NCBI GenBank assembly: GCA_027943245.1
Contig: JANDJZ010000067.1
Coordinates: 43,833 to 107,832, forward strand
DNA from: Acanthamoeba sp. SK_2022b
Lineage: Eukaryota; Discosea; Longamoebia; Acanthamoebidae
Length of the DNA stretch: 64,000 nt
Direction: 5' to 3'
The notes beneath the pieces are model-generated. The model saw only the letters and a program-made list of their open reading frames with translations, made no database searches and was not told where the DNA came from. The translations under genes were made by a program, and so were the position numbers. Positions 25,101 through 35,800 of the stretch are shown one piece after another (positions within the stretch are counted from its first letter, which is position 1; every line of letters begins with the position of its first letter).

Positions 25101-27826
25101 CAGCACCACTGTGCGATTGGCCAACCCACTTAACTATTCACGCAATCGCGCGATTGCAGGGGACTACATGCAAAAGCCGGGCTGTGTCTATCTCGGGACC
25201 TGCAACCACGTCTACCTCATTCCGCCCTGTGGCTTGCCCATGAACGTCGAGGCGTGTGGTGTCGACGGCTGCGCTGCGCAAGTCGGAGGCGCCAAACACG
25301 TCCCTGTACACCCTCCCGATCTCTTTTATATTTATTATTATTATTATTGGTTTTTTATTTTTATCATTTTCTTTGATATTGTGGTCTGACGCTGGTGTTG
25401 GTCCGGTACAGCTCCCCGGCCATGTCCTCCTCATGGTGCCCAGCAATCCGCCCAACACGCGCGGCTTCCAGGTGACTCTGCGCGACGTCGGCGAGCTCAC
25501 CGACCAGACGCCCAAGGCCTATTCCCCGCTCGTCCTCCTGGAGAACGCCGCCTGGCGCATCCGCGACTGTACCACGGCCACCGGCTTCTGGCTGCTGCGC
25601 TTCCTCGTCGACGCCACGCTGCTCCTGAGCTCGCTCGCCAACTTTGGAGGCCGCTCCCGGGCCGACGCGCTCGCCCTCGCCGCCAGCGTAGCCGGCAACG
25701 ACGCGAGCGAGTACTACTACGACGAGCGGCTGAGCCAGTCGTGGAAGCACCTGAGCGGTCTGGTGGCGACCAACCAAGAGGACGCCCTGCTGCTCGTCCA
25801 CTGCGCGCTGGACGCGCTGGCCTCGGCTGCGCCGCTGGCCAGCGACTACTCGCGGCTGGACACCCTGGCCAAGCGACAAGAGTGGGAGCGCTGGGCACTC
25901 GCCGCGATGGACGGGGTCACCGACGCGGATGGCGCGGCGGCAAAGCTGCGCGAGCTCAAGGTGAGACTGCAGCGGGAGGTCCAGCCCGAACAGAAGCAGG
26001 TGCTCGAGGCCGTGACGGAGACCGTCGATCCCGACCTGGCGCAAGGGCGCAAGGACGGCGGCGGTTACCGCGCCCGCAATCAGCCGGCGCTCTGGCGCAT
26101 GCGCACGCCGGTGACGGTGGAAGACTTCAAGCGGCGCTTCCTGGCTGACGGCCAAGCCCAGAGCACGTGCCCGAGGATGGCGCTGCTCGTGGCCGAGGAG
26201 GAGACGCTGCGCTGCGTAGCGTCACTGCCCGACGTGCTGGCGTGGAAGAGCGCCGTCGAGCAGCACTTCAACAAACGCGTCGACAAGCAGACGGCCGAGA
26301 GCCGAAGCGTGGGCCAGGTGCTGCAGGACCTCGCGCCCGAACAAGGGCGCGAGTGGCGCGTGCTGTTCGAGCGCTTCGCAGCGGGCTGGAACCTTGTGCG
26401 CGAGTTCGTCCAGAAGCACGACGGCGAGGACATCACTCTCATCGAGATGAACGAAACGGTACATACTGATGATTAGGGGTGCCTCTGCTGTGTGTCTAGC
26501 TACCTCACTTACATCATTGTGTGTTGTGTGTTGGGCATGGCGATGGGCAGGTGCCGCTGGTGTATTCGCTCAATACGCTGGTCGGCGAAGGCGCGCAGGG
26601 CGTGGCGCTCGTCAAATGGCTGGTCCAGAAGCACAACGACGTCGTCGTTCGCATGCATCGCGCCCTCGCCGAAGGCGACCCAGCCGACGACGCCGACTTG
26701 GACGCCCAGGCCGCGGACGAGGCCTATCGGGCCAAGCTGCGGCGATTCGGCGAGGTCCCGCTCCACCTGGTCAGGTCCACGCACATGCTGCAGCCTTTCC
26801 CGGCCCACGGGGAGATCACGCGCGTGCTGCAGCTGTCGGCCCGCAAGTCATACACCTACGGCCAGGGCCGACACACCGCCTACGACTACGCGCAAGTCGA
26901 GGAGTTCCTCTTCGGGGAGTGCGTGCACGGGCGACCCCTCATCAACACAGATCCCGCTCAGCTGAGGTGCACCTCCCCCACCATTCATCCAACACATCCC
27001 CGCAAACAACACCAAAATACAAAATACCAATAGAAAATACAACTACAAATAGAAAACGCTCACCCACCGATCACGTGAAACGGGTGGCAGGATGGTGAGC
27101 TTCCTGAACGAGGCCGGCATGAACAGCCTGCTCAAGCAGGTCGAGGCGGTGGTCAATCCGCAGCGGGAGCTGTCGCAGGAGGTGCAGCGTCGCATTCGGC
27201 AGGACCTCACCACCCCCGAGCTCGCCCAGCGCTGCCTCCGGGCGTGTGAGATGTGCCTCAACTTCCTGCGCACCTCTGGCGGTAACCCGCGCCAGCCGCT
27301 GGTCGAGTACGCCCGCGAGGTGCTGCTCATCGACTGCCACGACGAGTCGAACGGTCTGCACTTTGGATTCCTGGACGATCACAGGGGCGACGCCGTCTGC
27401 CTGTCGCACATCGGTGCGCTCTGGCGGCTGCTGCACAAGGTGGTCTACCCCGACCAGTGGAGCGCCCTCCCGGCCAAGTATCGGGAGAAGCTGCCGGCCA
27501 AGCTCTTGCCGCGCTTCACGGCCTACTGCAATCGCCTCAGGCCCTCGACGCGAGCGGTGCTGGCCGACACGCTGGAGGCCTTTGTGCGCGAGAACCTGCT
27601 CGAGGAGGAGACCTACAAGCCCGAGGCCGGCGCCAAGGAGGAGTACGTGGGCAAGCTGCTGACCAACAACGATTGGCGAGCGGCCATGGACATGGCGCCG
27701 TTGGACCTGGCCGAGCTGCTCGAGTTCACCGAGCAGATGCCACACTTCCCCAACGATCTCAAGCTCAAGCACTGCTTCGAGGCTTTCCGCGTCGCGCGCC
27801 AGCTCGCCGCCAAGACCACCGCCTGA
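10196..27826 (+). CDS. RNF213: RNF213-like giant AAA+ E3 ubiquitin ligase, copy A (intact, about 22 exons, 5,194 residues)
   Basis: Start ATG at 10196 opens a 7-codon exon (MELQPDL, 10196-10216). Exons: 10319-10670, 10746-10889, 10961-12772, 12850-13886, 13977-16016, 16176-17359, 17444-18086, 18195-18279, 18360-18444, 18542-18588, 18678-19197, 19318-19516, 19603-19738, 19826-20031, 20177-20875, 20969-24640, 24720-25077, 25160-25305, 25412-26458, 26551-26966, 27091-27826. All junctions keep frame and the sum is 15,585 bases, so 5,194 codons plus stop; human RNF213 has about 5,200. Domains: Pro/Ser-rich linker, CBM20 (about 436-530), long helical stalk, weak P-loop AGMGKTH (about 2017), AAA P-loop GETGCGKT (about 2412) with Walker B LFFDEFN and sensor IIAACNPYR, second AAA P-loop GKPGSSKT (about 2726) with VGISNWALDPAKMNR, then RZ finger (about 4414-4465) and C-terminal domain. 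The spacing is colinear with animal RNF213. No RING-like Cys/His cluster is visible. Confidence 0.9.
11749..12050 (+). other. CBM20 starch/glycogen-binding domain of RNF213-like copy A
   Basis: The segment reads as a CBM20 fold: HEFYVLLPFE, then the hallmark LCGD-x4-GAW, L-x-RGHSPYVYHC, a VQYKY strand and VIWEKK-x-YNR. The tryptophans of GAW and IWE and the lysine of QYK correspond to the ligand-contacting W, W and K of fungal glucoamylase CBM20 domains (family knowledge). It sits at about residues 436-530, N-terminal as in RNF213 proteins. Confidence 0.85.
16083..16170. repeat. (TGTTG)n pentanucleotide repeat in intron 6 of copy A
   Basis: About 17 TGTTG units run into the acceptor GTGTGCAG at 16175. 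Copy B keeps only two or three units at the same place (about 45385-45400). Confidence 0.95.
18195..18760 (+). other. First active-type AAA module of copy A (Walker A, Walker B, sensor 1)
   Basis: Four small exons build the site. Walker A GETGCGKTRLIEF opens exon 9, VHGG-VSLADL joins exons 9 and 10, Walker B LFFDEFNTKDAPGFF joins exons 10 and 11, and CDRRVKEQSLP-x6-AACNPYR (sensor 1 with arginine) is in exon 12. Every motif crosses a splice junction that only makes sense in the proposed frame, which supports the gene model. Confidence 0.85.
19603..20230 (+). other. Second active-type AAA module of copy A
   Basis: Walker A LVGKPGSSKTLAM opens exon 14. STSEGI joins exon 15, which carries the Walker B region GVLLLEEVGLAELSP and the sensor-like VGISNWALDPAKMNRA. 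The next exon starts VHLDRPSP. All are signature stretches of RNF213 proteins. Confidence 0.88.
20090..20176. repeat. (CAAA)n tetranucleotide repeat in copy A intron 15
   Basis: About 20 CAAA units end directly at the acceptor CAAACAG. Copy B has the same repeat with about 12 units (41413-41465, written TTTG on the plus strand). Confidence 0.95.
25160..25305 (+). other. RZ-type zinc finger of RNF213-like copy A
   Basis: The exon encodes GC-x4-GTCNHVYLIPPCGLPM followed by EAC-x3-GCAAQVGG. The C/H...CG-x-PM...C-x2/4-C-x3-GG pattern is that of the RZ finger of RNF213 and ZNFX1. The first cysteine-histidine pair is spaced CNH rather than the usual C-x3-H. In human RNF213 the RZ finger carries the activity that ubiquitylates bacterial lipopolysaccharide (family knowledge). 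Confidence 0.75.
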
Positions 27827-27930
27827 GCGAAAAGAGACATGAGTCACCTTTTCTCGTTGATGCTCCCCAGCGCTGGCATCAACATGTCTGAAAGCCGTCT
27901 TGTTAACCCAAAGTCCTTTCCGCACCCACT
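27827..27930. repeat. End of inverted-repeat arm A, 3' flank of copy A
   Basis: About 90-100 bases after the stop codon are still recognisably shared with the flank of copy B (33720-33813, inverted), including CCCCAGCGCTGGC and GAAAG-CGTCTTGTT. Beyond about 27920 the two flanks differ, marking the inner edge of the large palindrome. Confidence 0.6.
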
Positions 27931-28030
27931 CGGCTGTCTTCAAAGTCTATAAGCAGCTCCGTATGGCACTGGGCCAAGGATTGGTTGGCACTTGTTGGCT
28001 GAATGCATTACGGGCTGCATCACGATTGGT

Positions 28031-28235
28031 TGTAGAGCACACGCAGGTTGGCAGTGCGCTGAAGAAAGGTCTCTCGGGCGGCGAGCGCAAGCGGCTGTGC
28101 GTGGCCATCGAGCTGCTCATGAAGCCACGGCTCCTGTTCCTGGACGAACCCACCTCCGACGGTGTAACGGCGCTCACACTCTGTCGTATCCTGCGGGACC
28201 TGGCCCACACCATCGTCTGCACCATCCACCAGGTA
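28031..28235 (+). pseudogene. ABCG-family ABC transporter remnant (signature and Walker B region only)
   Basis: The reading [20 protein letters not shown], then LLFLDEPTS, then TIVCTIHQ is the ABC signature, Walker B and H-loop of ABCG half-transporters. Two residues of the D-loop (GL of SGLD) are missing between EPTS and DG, the Walker A half is absent, and no membrane domain follows. It lies just beyond the inner end of arm A, so it looks like a gene fragment left at a rearrangement breakpoint. Confidence 0.75.
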
Positions 28236-28367
28236 CTGGATGTGAACGAAAGGTTGACCACGTAAGCACGCACGCTCATCCAAAGCCTACGCCAGCTTTG
28301 CTTACAGCACTGTGGGGCGAGTTTATTTCGCTTCGACCAAAGAAACGTGCGCAAGAACACGGTGATG

Positions 28368-29765
28368 TCAAAAACCGTCAGCCAACTTGTCCACCTTGAC
28401 TCGGCCCTGGGGCCCCCAGTCGAACGACGCTAACTGGACGGGCTGGATCTCGACATCGAACGAGTGCGTGATGAGCATGATGCGTTGGTTGGGGCCTTCT
28501 TGTACAAGGGTGTGGATGCCGACGAAGAGCTTCCTGTCCCTGGTCACCAGCACCTTGTCTACGGGCTTGGTGTATTCGAGCACGCGCGTGAACTGCCTTT
28601 CGCTCTTGTTCCACACGAAGAAGTCCATGGGATCGGCTCGCCGGTACTGCTCTGCCCGGGCCCTTTGTTGCCTGGCCAATAGTTCTTCGGCCTCTCTCTG
28701 CTTGCGCGCGGCTTCCAGCCTGTCCGCCTCGGCTTGTCTCTTGGCTTGGGCTTCGTACAGCTGCACCTTGCTCTCGAGCATGGTGACAGTCCGCGTGAGC
28801 GTGGTGAGCATCTCGGTGTGTGACTGATGCAGGTGCTTCTTCTGCATCTCCTCCTCGAGGGCGGCCGGGTTGTAGGGCAGACGACTGAGTGCCACGTAGT
28901 CGTGAGTGGAGCTAGCGCTGGTAATGTGAAATTGATCCTTCTCCCAGTAGAGCGCCCGGTCGAACGCCTGTCGCTTGGCGTTCCAGCGGTACACGGAGAT
29001 TGCGCGGAAGTATTCGCGGTCGAGGCGCACGTCGGTGTAGGGCTTGAACAGGATGACCGTCGCTCCTTGCATGAGGAACTTGGTGGCCCCATCCTCGTAG
29101 GGCAGCGGGACGGAGATTGGTGACGTCAGGGGCAAGAGGTCTGGCTTGCACAAAACGTCGAGCTGGTGCCTGAGCAAGTTGATCTCCTGCATGCCCACCG
29201 GATCGTAGGACACCAGACCGAACGAAGGCAAGCTGTACACGGCCGTGTGACTAACTGGGACGTACAGCCGGCGCAGCACGGTGGCCTGATCCTTGCTATC
29301 TAACAGGAGGAGTTGGCCGGTCTCGATGAGGTAATGGTAGCCCTTGAAGCTGTGAACGCCGCCTGGTTGAGGAAAGCTGGCTCCGGGCAGACTACTCGAA
29401 ACATAGCGGATGACGTCGGGCAATCGCGCAGTTCTGCGCTTCATCGGTTTGGGCTTGGCTTGCGCGTCTGCAGTCCTCGCATGACCGGTGAGGCGCCCCT
29501 CAGCTATCGGCTGGACTCGATGTCCTGCAGGGCTATGCTCCCAGCGACACTTGTCACCGTACTTGCAGTAGCCCGTCTGCTCGAACTTCGCGCAGATGCC
29601 CCTCTTCACTACGCTCGAAATCGGCGGCTGCCTGTGCGGGGAGGGCTGACAGACCGGATGAAGGTTCTGTTGGTGCTGAGGGTGGCGACGCGGGGCCGCT
29701 ACAGAGGCGGAAAGCTGCTCGCTGTTGGTTTGGTAGAACTTGCATACAATGTCCGATTTCTCCAT
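28368..29765 (-). CDS. CCCH zinc-finger protein with C-terminal coiled coil, 465 residues
   Basis: Single-exon reading frame starting at ATG 29765 (MEKSDIVCKFYQ); the frame is open further upstream to 30140 without clear protein character, so this start is preferred. One C-x8-C-x5-C-x3-H finger is clear (CAKFEQTGY, CKYGDK, CRWEH, about residues 75-95). A middle region of unknown fold follows, then a charged coiled coil (about 330-400, MLESKVQLYEAQAKRQ onward) and a 70-residue tail ending DKLADGF. CCCH fingers usually bind RNA; no further domain is recognised. The gene sits in the loop between the two large RNF213 arms and has no second copy in the window. Confidence 0.75.
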   Translation of the reverse strand: MEKSDIVCKFYQTNSEQLSASVAAPRRHPQHQQNLHPVCQPSPHRQPPISSVVKRGICAKFEQTGYCKYGDKCRWEHSPAGHRVQPIAEGRLTGHARTADAQAKPKPMKRRTARLPDVIRYVSSSLPGASFPQPGGVHSFKGYHYLIETGQLLLLDSKDQATVLRRLYVPVSHTAVYSLPSFGLVSYDPVGMQEINLLRHQLDVLCKPDLLPLTSPISVPLPYEDGATKFLMQGATVILFKPYTDVRLDREYFRAISVYRWNAKRQAFDRALYWEKDQFHITSASSTHDYVALSRLPYNPAALEEEMQKKHLHQSHTEMLTTLTRTVTMLESKVQLYEAQAKRQAEADRLEAARKQREAEELLARQQRARAEQYRRADPMDFFVWNKSERQFTRVLEYTKPVDKVLVTRDRKLFVGIHTLVQEGPNQRIMLITHSFDVEIQPVQLASFDWGPQGRVKVDKLADGF

Positions 29766-30386
29766 TCTCCTTCCAAGCAGTGGGCAAGTAGTGGTGTAGG
29801 TGTGCAGAGGCGACGATTTAGGGTATGGTACGGTCCTCCAATGCTCTGCTTTTATGTGGCCTGGGCAATATCGCAACTTTCGGAAAAAGTGGAGAATGCC
29901 TAGTAACGAGACTCTCGAGAGTCTCCCAAGGGTCACGGGGTCAACCCCGTAGTGGCCATGTGCGTGGTCGTGTGAGCGGTATTGACATCCAAAGATCCGT
30001 GTGTAGACACTGGGAAACTTGCGTGGTTGGTTGCGCCGGGATGGTTGCTGGGTTTGTGGATCTCCTCGTACAGCTGTAGAAGTATCTGCTGCGCAGCAGT
30101 GTGAAGGGCCCTTCATGCTCGCGCTCGTTCCATCCTCCACATGTGGCGGCTGTACCTTGCAGTTGGGGCAATCTCAGGGCTTACCTCCGCTTGGTACGTT
30201 ATGGGCTATTCGCTATTGGCACACTCCTGTATCCAACAGCGCCACCCGTCCCCTGTGCTGTGCATGTCCAAAGCTGCGCAAGATAGACCAAAGTCTGCAA
30301 ACCTAGCAATAACACCACATGACAGAACCGCCAGCAAGAAATAAAGTTCAGGAATTGCAGGAGAGAGAGCTTTTTGTAACAGAGTT

Positions 30387-30980
30387 CTAATCCAACATGC
30401 ATCAGATTTAATTCTGGGATTTTGTAATGCTGCAGGTATGCATAACATGGTATTCAAAATAAGTATTGGAGATTGTATTGTGAGGACTAACAGACATAAA
30501 AACAATCTGAAATGGAATTCTTCAAAAATCCAATGCACGTTGGATTTAGTTCTTGATGTTTGTAGCACTGCAAGAACACATGACATGGGGCACACAACAA
30601 TTATTTGGGAAATGTGTTGTGGGGATTATCTGACATTCATGCGAAAATAGCTTGGCCTAAATCCAAAACATTTTGTTGAGCACTATTTGTGGCATGTGTG
30701 CATGCCAAAAGCAGTGCATAGACCAAAATGGGAATGGAAGTTAAAAGGACACACTAACAGTAAAACCATCAGAAAAAAGAGTTGAACTGCAATCCGCCGC
30801 ACATCAGATCCAATGAGGGGAGGGTAATGCCAGGAAATGATCAAATAGAAAATTTGTTGAACTGACAATCCAACGCATGTCAGATTGTCAGGGTAGTGTA
30901 ATGCCAGCATCCTGGTGTCATAGAGTAGGGCTCCCAATATATGTCCAGATTGAAGCCAATGCATATTGGGTTCTATGGTT
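30387..30980. repeat. Cluster of degenerate repeats with an AATCCAA-GCAT core
   Basis: Related units begin near 30389, 30528, 30790, 30868 and 30952; a further one lies at 32402. The shared core resembles CCAACGCATGTCAGATT, and several units continue with GTAATGCYRGCA and CTGG. Spacing is irregular. Confidence 0.5.
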
Positions 30981-31854
30981 GCTGGATTTTTCTTATGTGT
31001 AGCACACCTGTCAGGTACACTGGTACATCCACAACAATGATGCTCCAAGCAGCAAGACTCTCATTATGCTCAACATGCTCAATTCTGGTAGCTTTCGAAT
31101 TCTCACTGGGGAGCAGATGAAACGCCTTCTTGTTCACTTTTAAATCTTTTTTGCATTTTGACTTCATGAGCAAACATTGTTTTTCCAACCCAATGGGCAT
31201 CAGGTTCATTCTAACATTCTCCTCCCTTTCTCACAGAGGACTTCTGGAATATTTTGACCAACTACTAGAACAGTGTGGAGGAGCAGCTTCACGACGTTCC
31301 TACATGGAGGCCTACCAAGAAGCTCATACCGCCCAGTGCCACCTGCTGGACAAGAAAACACTCAAGTCCCTCTACAAGGACATTTGCCTCAGCCAGAACG
31401 TCCTTGCTGACCAAAGTGGCCACTTCAAAGTCATGCAAACAGAGATTCATAAGTCTGTGGCTGAGAGCTACACATGGCCCATCCCTATGAGAAGTGTATT
31501 ATCCACACCAAGGCCAAAGAGAGCAGCAAATCCAAGATAGCAGCAGAGGAAGCCTTCTCTGCTGCTGCAGAAGCTGAGGAGGCCACAACTCAGGCCAATT
31601 CTACAACCCCTTCTTCTCAGCACAGACGTCTTCTGGCTCTGTCTTTTTGGGCTACCTCTGTACTTGCACCTCCAGTTTTTGTGTCTGACCTTCATCTCTC
31701 TGCTCAGGTCAAGGGTAAGGAGAAGGCCACCAAAACTGCCCCAGGAACTCCAACAAGCAAAGGTACTGTCCTTTGGTGCTTGTTTTTTTTTTTGAAACCT
31801 TAATGATCATACTTTACAGGAACCTCAAGCACTTCAACTTTGTCAAATGGGTCA

Positions 31855-31885
31855 TTGTTACTTTTTTCTGAAACGCTCTGTTCAT
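31855..31885 (+). repeat. Direct repeat unit 1
   Basis: CATTGTTACTTTTTTCTGAA followed by CTCTGTTCATTG-like bases; the near-identical partner is at about 32793-32824, 940 bases away. Confidence 0.7.
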
Positions 31886-32792
31886 TGTAACTTTTTTCCA
31901 AACAATGCACACACAGCCACCTGACCTGACCTGCCACACCCTTGTGTGTGCAGCTCTGTGGCAAACAGTGCCAGCCACTCTGCCAGGCTGCCCTTGCCCC
32001 CTGGTGAGTGTTGGGCAAACTCATTGAACTTGTGCCACCAGTGGTATGTGTGCAGTGTGGGAACAGGCCACTGCGCCTGGCGTTGGGAAGTGGCTGTTGA
32101 TACTGTAGCTGAAAGGTTGTCTGCAAAATGATCTACCACCATTGTCTGAATGCCTCCCTGATCTGCTGCTTGGACAGGTTGGACAGCTGCCAGTTGTCTG
32201 GGTCCTTCCACTCTTTTTTGTGGACAACCCCCCCCTTCAAGCCAATCCAGAGTTTGCTGTAAGCTGATTGGCTCCCTTTGTAAAGCCTTATGAGCCTAAG
32301 GAAATTCGAATTTGCAGTTACCATATACTGGAAGCACATCAGGTTTTCTCTGGCCTTGCTATCATTTATGATTGAATAGTTTTTCAATCACCCACATTTC
32401 AACCCTGATGTGCATTGGGTTCTGGTTGAGTTTTCAGGAAGATCCTCTCCTCAGGTTGCTGTATGTGCAGACAGTGATGAAACTATAGATGACTTCTGGA
32501 TTGGCAAATCATCTCAGGCAGTGCCAACGTTTGCAAGTGCACTGGTTAATCTCCTCCAATGGTAGTTGGAAAGATCATGGAGCTGTGCCCCATGGTTCAG
32601 TTCTTGCATGTGGTTTTCCATTTGATGAAAGAGCAGGGGTGTCTCAAGATACCATGACTTTGATCATCCGAAATTTGTAATAACTCTTCTCCTGAATAGA
32701 CCATCATCTGGTGCTCCAGTCCACATGTCCAGTAAAGTACCTTCAACCTTGCCATCATGTACACCAGTTTTTAGGTTCGTTAAAAAGTGACA

Positions 32793-32824
32793 TTGTTACT
32801 TTTTTCTGAACACTCTGTTCATTG
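32793..32824 (+). repeat. Direct repeat unit 2
   Basis: Partner of the unit at 31855, differing by one indel and one or two substitutions. Confidence 0.7.
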
Positions 32825-35800
32825 GCCAGCCAGCTGATCCTGCTCAACACAGTGGACCATGAATGGGCCAAATCAGCCATGCAGCGAACCAGGGACCCAT
32901 TCCCTGTTGAGGCACTGCACACATGGGTCAAGGAGCACAAGGATCAGTGGACACAGCTGGCAGCCAGGGATGCAGCATTGGTGGTGATCAGACTGCAGGC
33001 AATGCCCCATGCTATATTATCAAATGACAGGTCCAGTCATTTTAAAATTGATTTTGATTTCAGGATTTAGCTCCTCAAAATAGGTTTTAACTCCAAATCT
33101 CCCATTTTGTAAAGATAAAATTACTTTTGGTGAAAAATGCTAACTCATTTAAGATAACAAGTGATTTTTATTGCATATCAAAAAATGTCAACTTATATAT
33201 CCAGCATAACCCATGTTTCCATGCATACTGTGGCCACTTCTCCAACAGTAACAAGTATCACGTAGGACTGCAACAGCATTAAGGGTATTGAGTTGGCAGT
33301 AGATGGTGCCATGAAGGGCAAGCTGTTTTTTCCCTTACTCAGTGATGAGCATTAAGATTTCCTTGTATCCTCACAACTGATCCTCATTGTTGTCTTGCAC
33401 TCCTCTGCAGGCTGAAACTGCTGGTCTGAAAAAAAAATGTTTCCATGCTACCAGGTTGCTTGTTGGTGGCACTGGACATCTCCCAAGAAGTTTAGACTTT
33501 TTTTGATTGACAACCACCAAGTGTGTGTGTGTGATTACGTGTCCAGTGTCCTTGCCAATGTCTTTGTACAGTGACTATACCTGATCCATGTGCGTCAAGC
33601 AGCCCACGATACCTACACACATTGACTCCCTTCTCCCATGCATCTGAAAAATGATGCATTTTTACGACTAATCTGGTCATTGATTTTCTTGGATGATTTG
33701 TGTTGAACATTGTTGTGCTGCATCATTAGTTGTAGAGAAAGGACATAGGGAACAAGACGCCTTTCAAACATCTGACGCCAGCGCTGGGGATATCGTCAAT
33801 GAGAAAGGCTGCTCAGGCGGGGGTCTTGGCGGCGAGCTGGCGCGCGACGCGGAAAGCCTCAAAGCAGTGCTTGAGCTTGAGATCGTTGGGGAAGTGTGGC
33901 ATCTGCTCGGTGAACTCGAGCAGCTCGGCCAGGTCCAACGGCGCCATGGCTGCTCGCCAGTTGTTGTCGGTCAGCAGCTTGCCCACATACTCTTCCTTGG
34001 CGCCGGCCTCGGGATTGTAGGTCTCCTCCTCGAGCAGATTCTCGCGCACAAAGGCCTCCAGCGTGTCGGCCAGCACCGCTCGCGTCGAGGGCCTGAGGCG
34101 ATTGCAGTAGGCCGTGAAGCGCGGCAGGAGCTTGGCCGGCAGCTTCTCCCGATACTTGGCCGGGAGGGCGCTCCACTGGTCGGGGTAGACCACCTTGTGC
34201 AGCAGCCGCCAGAGCGCACCGATGTGCGACAGGCAGACGGCGTCGCCCCTGTGATCGTCCAGGAATCCAAAGTGCAGACCGCTCGACTCGTCGTGGCAGT
34301 CGATGAGCAGCACCTCGCGGGCGTACCCGACCAGAGACTGGCGCGGCTCGCCGCCAGAGGTGCGCAGGAAGTTGAGGCACATCTCACACGCCCGGAGGCA
34401 GCGCTGGGCGAGCTCGGGCGTGGTGAGGTCCTGCCGAATGCGACGCTGCACCTCCTGCGACAGCTCCCACTGCGGATTGACCACCGCCTCGACCTGCTTG
34501 AGCAGGTTGTTCATGCCGGCCTCGTTCAGGAAGCTCACCATCCTGCCGCCCGTTTCACGCGATCGGCGAGCGTTGTGTATTTGTAGTTATAAATAGCATA
34601 TTAGATTAGGTTGTTCGTGGGGAGGTGTTGGATGAATGGTGGGGGAGGTGCACCTCAGCTGAGCGGGATCTGTGTTGATGAGGGGTCGCCCGTGCACGCA
34701 CTCCCCGAAGAGGAACTCCTCGACTCGCGCGTAGTCGTAGGCGGTGTGTCGGCCCTGGCCGTAGGCGTATGACTTGCGGGCCGACAGCTGCAGCACGCGC
34801 GAGATCTCCCCGTGGGCCGGGAAAGGCTGCAGCATGTGCGTGGACCTGACCAGGTGGAGCGGGACCTCGCCGAATCGCCGCAGCTTGGCCCGATAGGCCT
34901 CGTCCGCGGCCTGGGCGTCCAAGTCGGCGTCGTCGGCTGGGTCGCCTTCGGCGAGGGCGCGATGCATGCGAACGACGACGTCGTTGTGCTTCTGGACCAG
35001 CCACTTGACGAGCGCCACTCCCTGCGCGCCTTCGCCGACCAACGTATTGAGCGAATACACCAGCGGCACCTGCCCATCCAGTTTGACAATGTAAGTGAGG
35101 CTGCTCGCCATGCATGATTAGAGGGGCCTCTGTGAGTACCGTTTCGTTCATCTCGATGAGAGTGATGTCCTCGCCGTCGTGCTTCTGGACGAACTCGCGC
35201 ACAAGGTTCCAGCCCGCTGCGAAGCGCTCGAACAGCACGCGCCACTCGCGCCCTTGTTCGGGCGCGAGGTCCTGCAGCACCTGGCCCACGCTTCGGCTCT
35301 CGGCCGTCTGCTTGTCGACGCGTTTGTTGAAGTGCTGCTCGACGGCGCTCTTCCACGCCAGCACGTCGGGCAGCGACGCGATGCAGCGCAGCGTCTCCTC
35401 CTCGGCCACGAGCAGCGCCATCCTCGGGCACGCGCGCTGGGCTTGGCCGTCGGCGAGGAAGCGCCGCTTGAAGTCGTCCACCGTCACCGGCGTGCGCATG
35501 CGCCAGAGCGCCGGCTGATTGCGGGCGCGGTAGCTGCCGCCGTCCTTGCGCCCTTGCGCCAGGTCGGGATCGACGGTCTCCGTCACGGCCTCGAGCACCT
35601 GCTTCTGTTCGGGCTGAACCTCCCGCTGCAGTCTCACCTTGAGCTCGCGCAGCTTTGCCGCCGCGCCATCCGCGTCGGTGACCCCGTCCATCGCGGCGAG
35701 TGCCCAGCGCTCCCACTCTTGTCGCTTGGCCAGGGTGTCCAGCCGCGAGTAGTCGCCGGCCAGCGGCGCGGCCGACGCCAGAGCGTCCAGCGCGCAGTGG

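Larger units (their letters stand above)
30141..33700. other. AT-richer island without a recognisable gene
   Basis: Base composition drops clearly below that of the neighbouring genes. Short open stretches exist (31230-31500 +; 31474-31800 +; 31900-32200 -; 32822-33060 +) but none is recognised, and codon use looks poor. Contents include six degenerate copies of a repeat of about 45 bases (30389-32430), a direct repeat of about 30 bases (31855 and 32793), and poly-T/poly-A runs. It may be a decayed mobile element or foreign insertion, but this is not shown. Confidence 0.6.
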
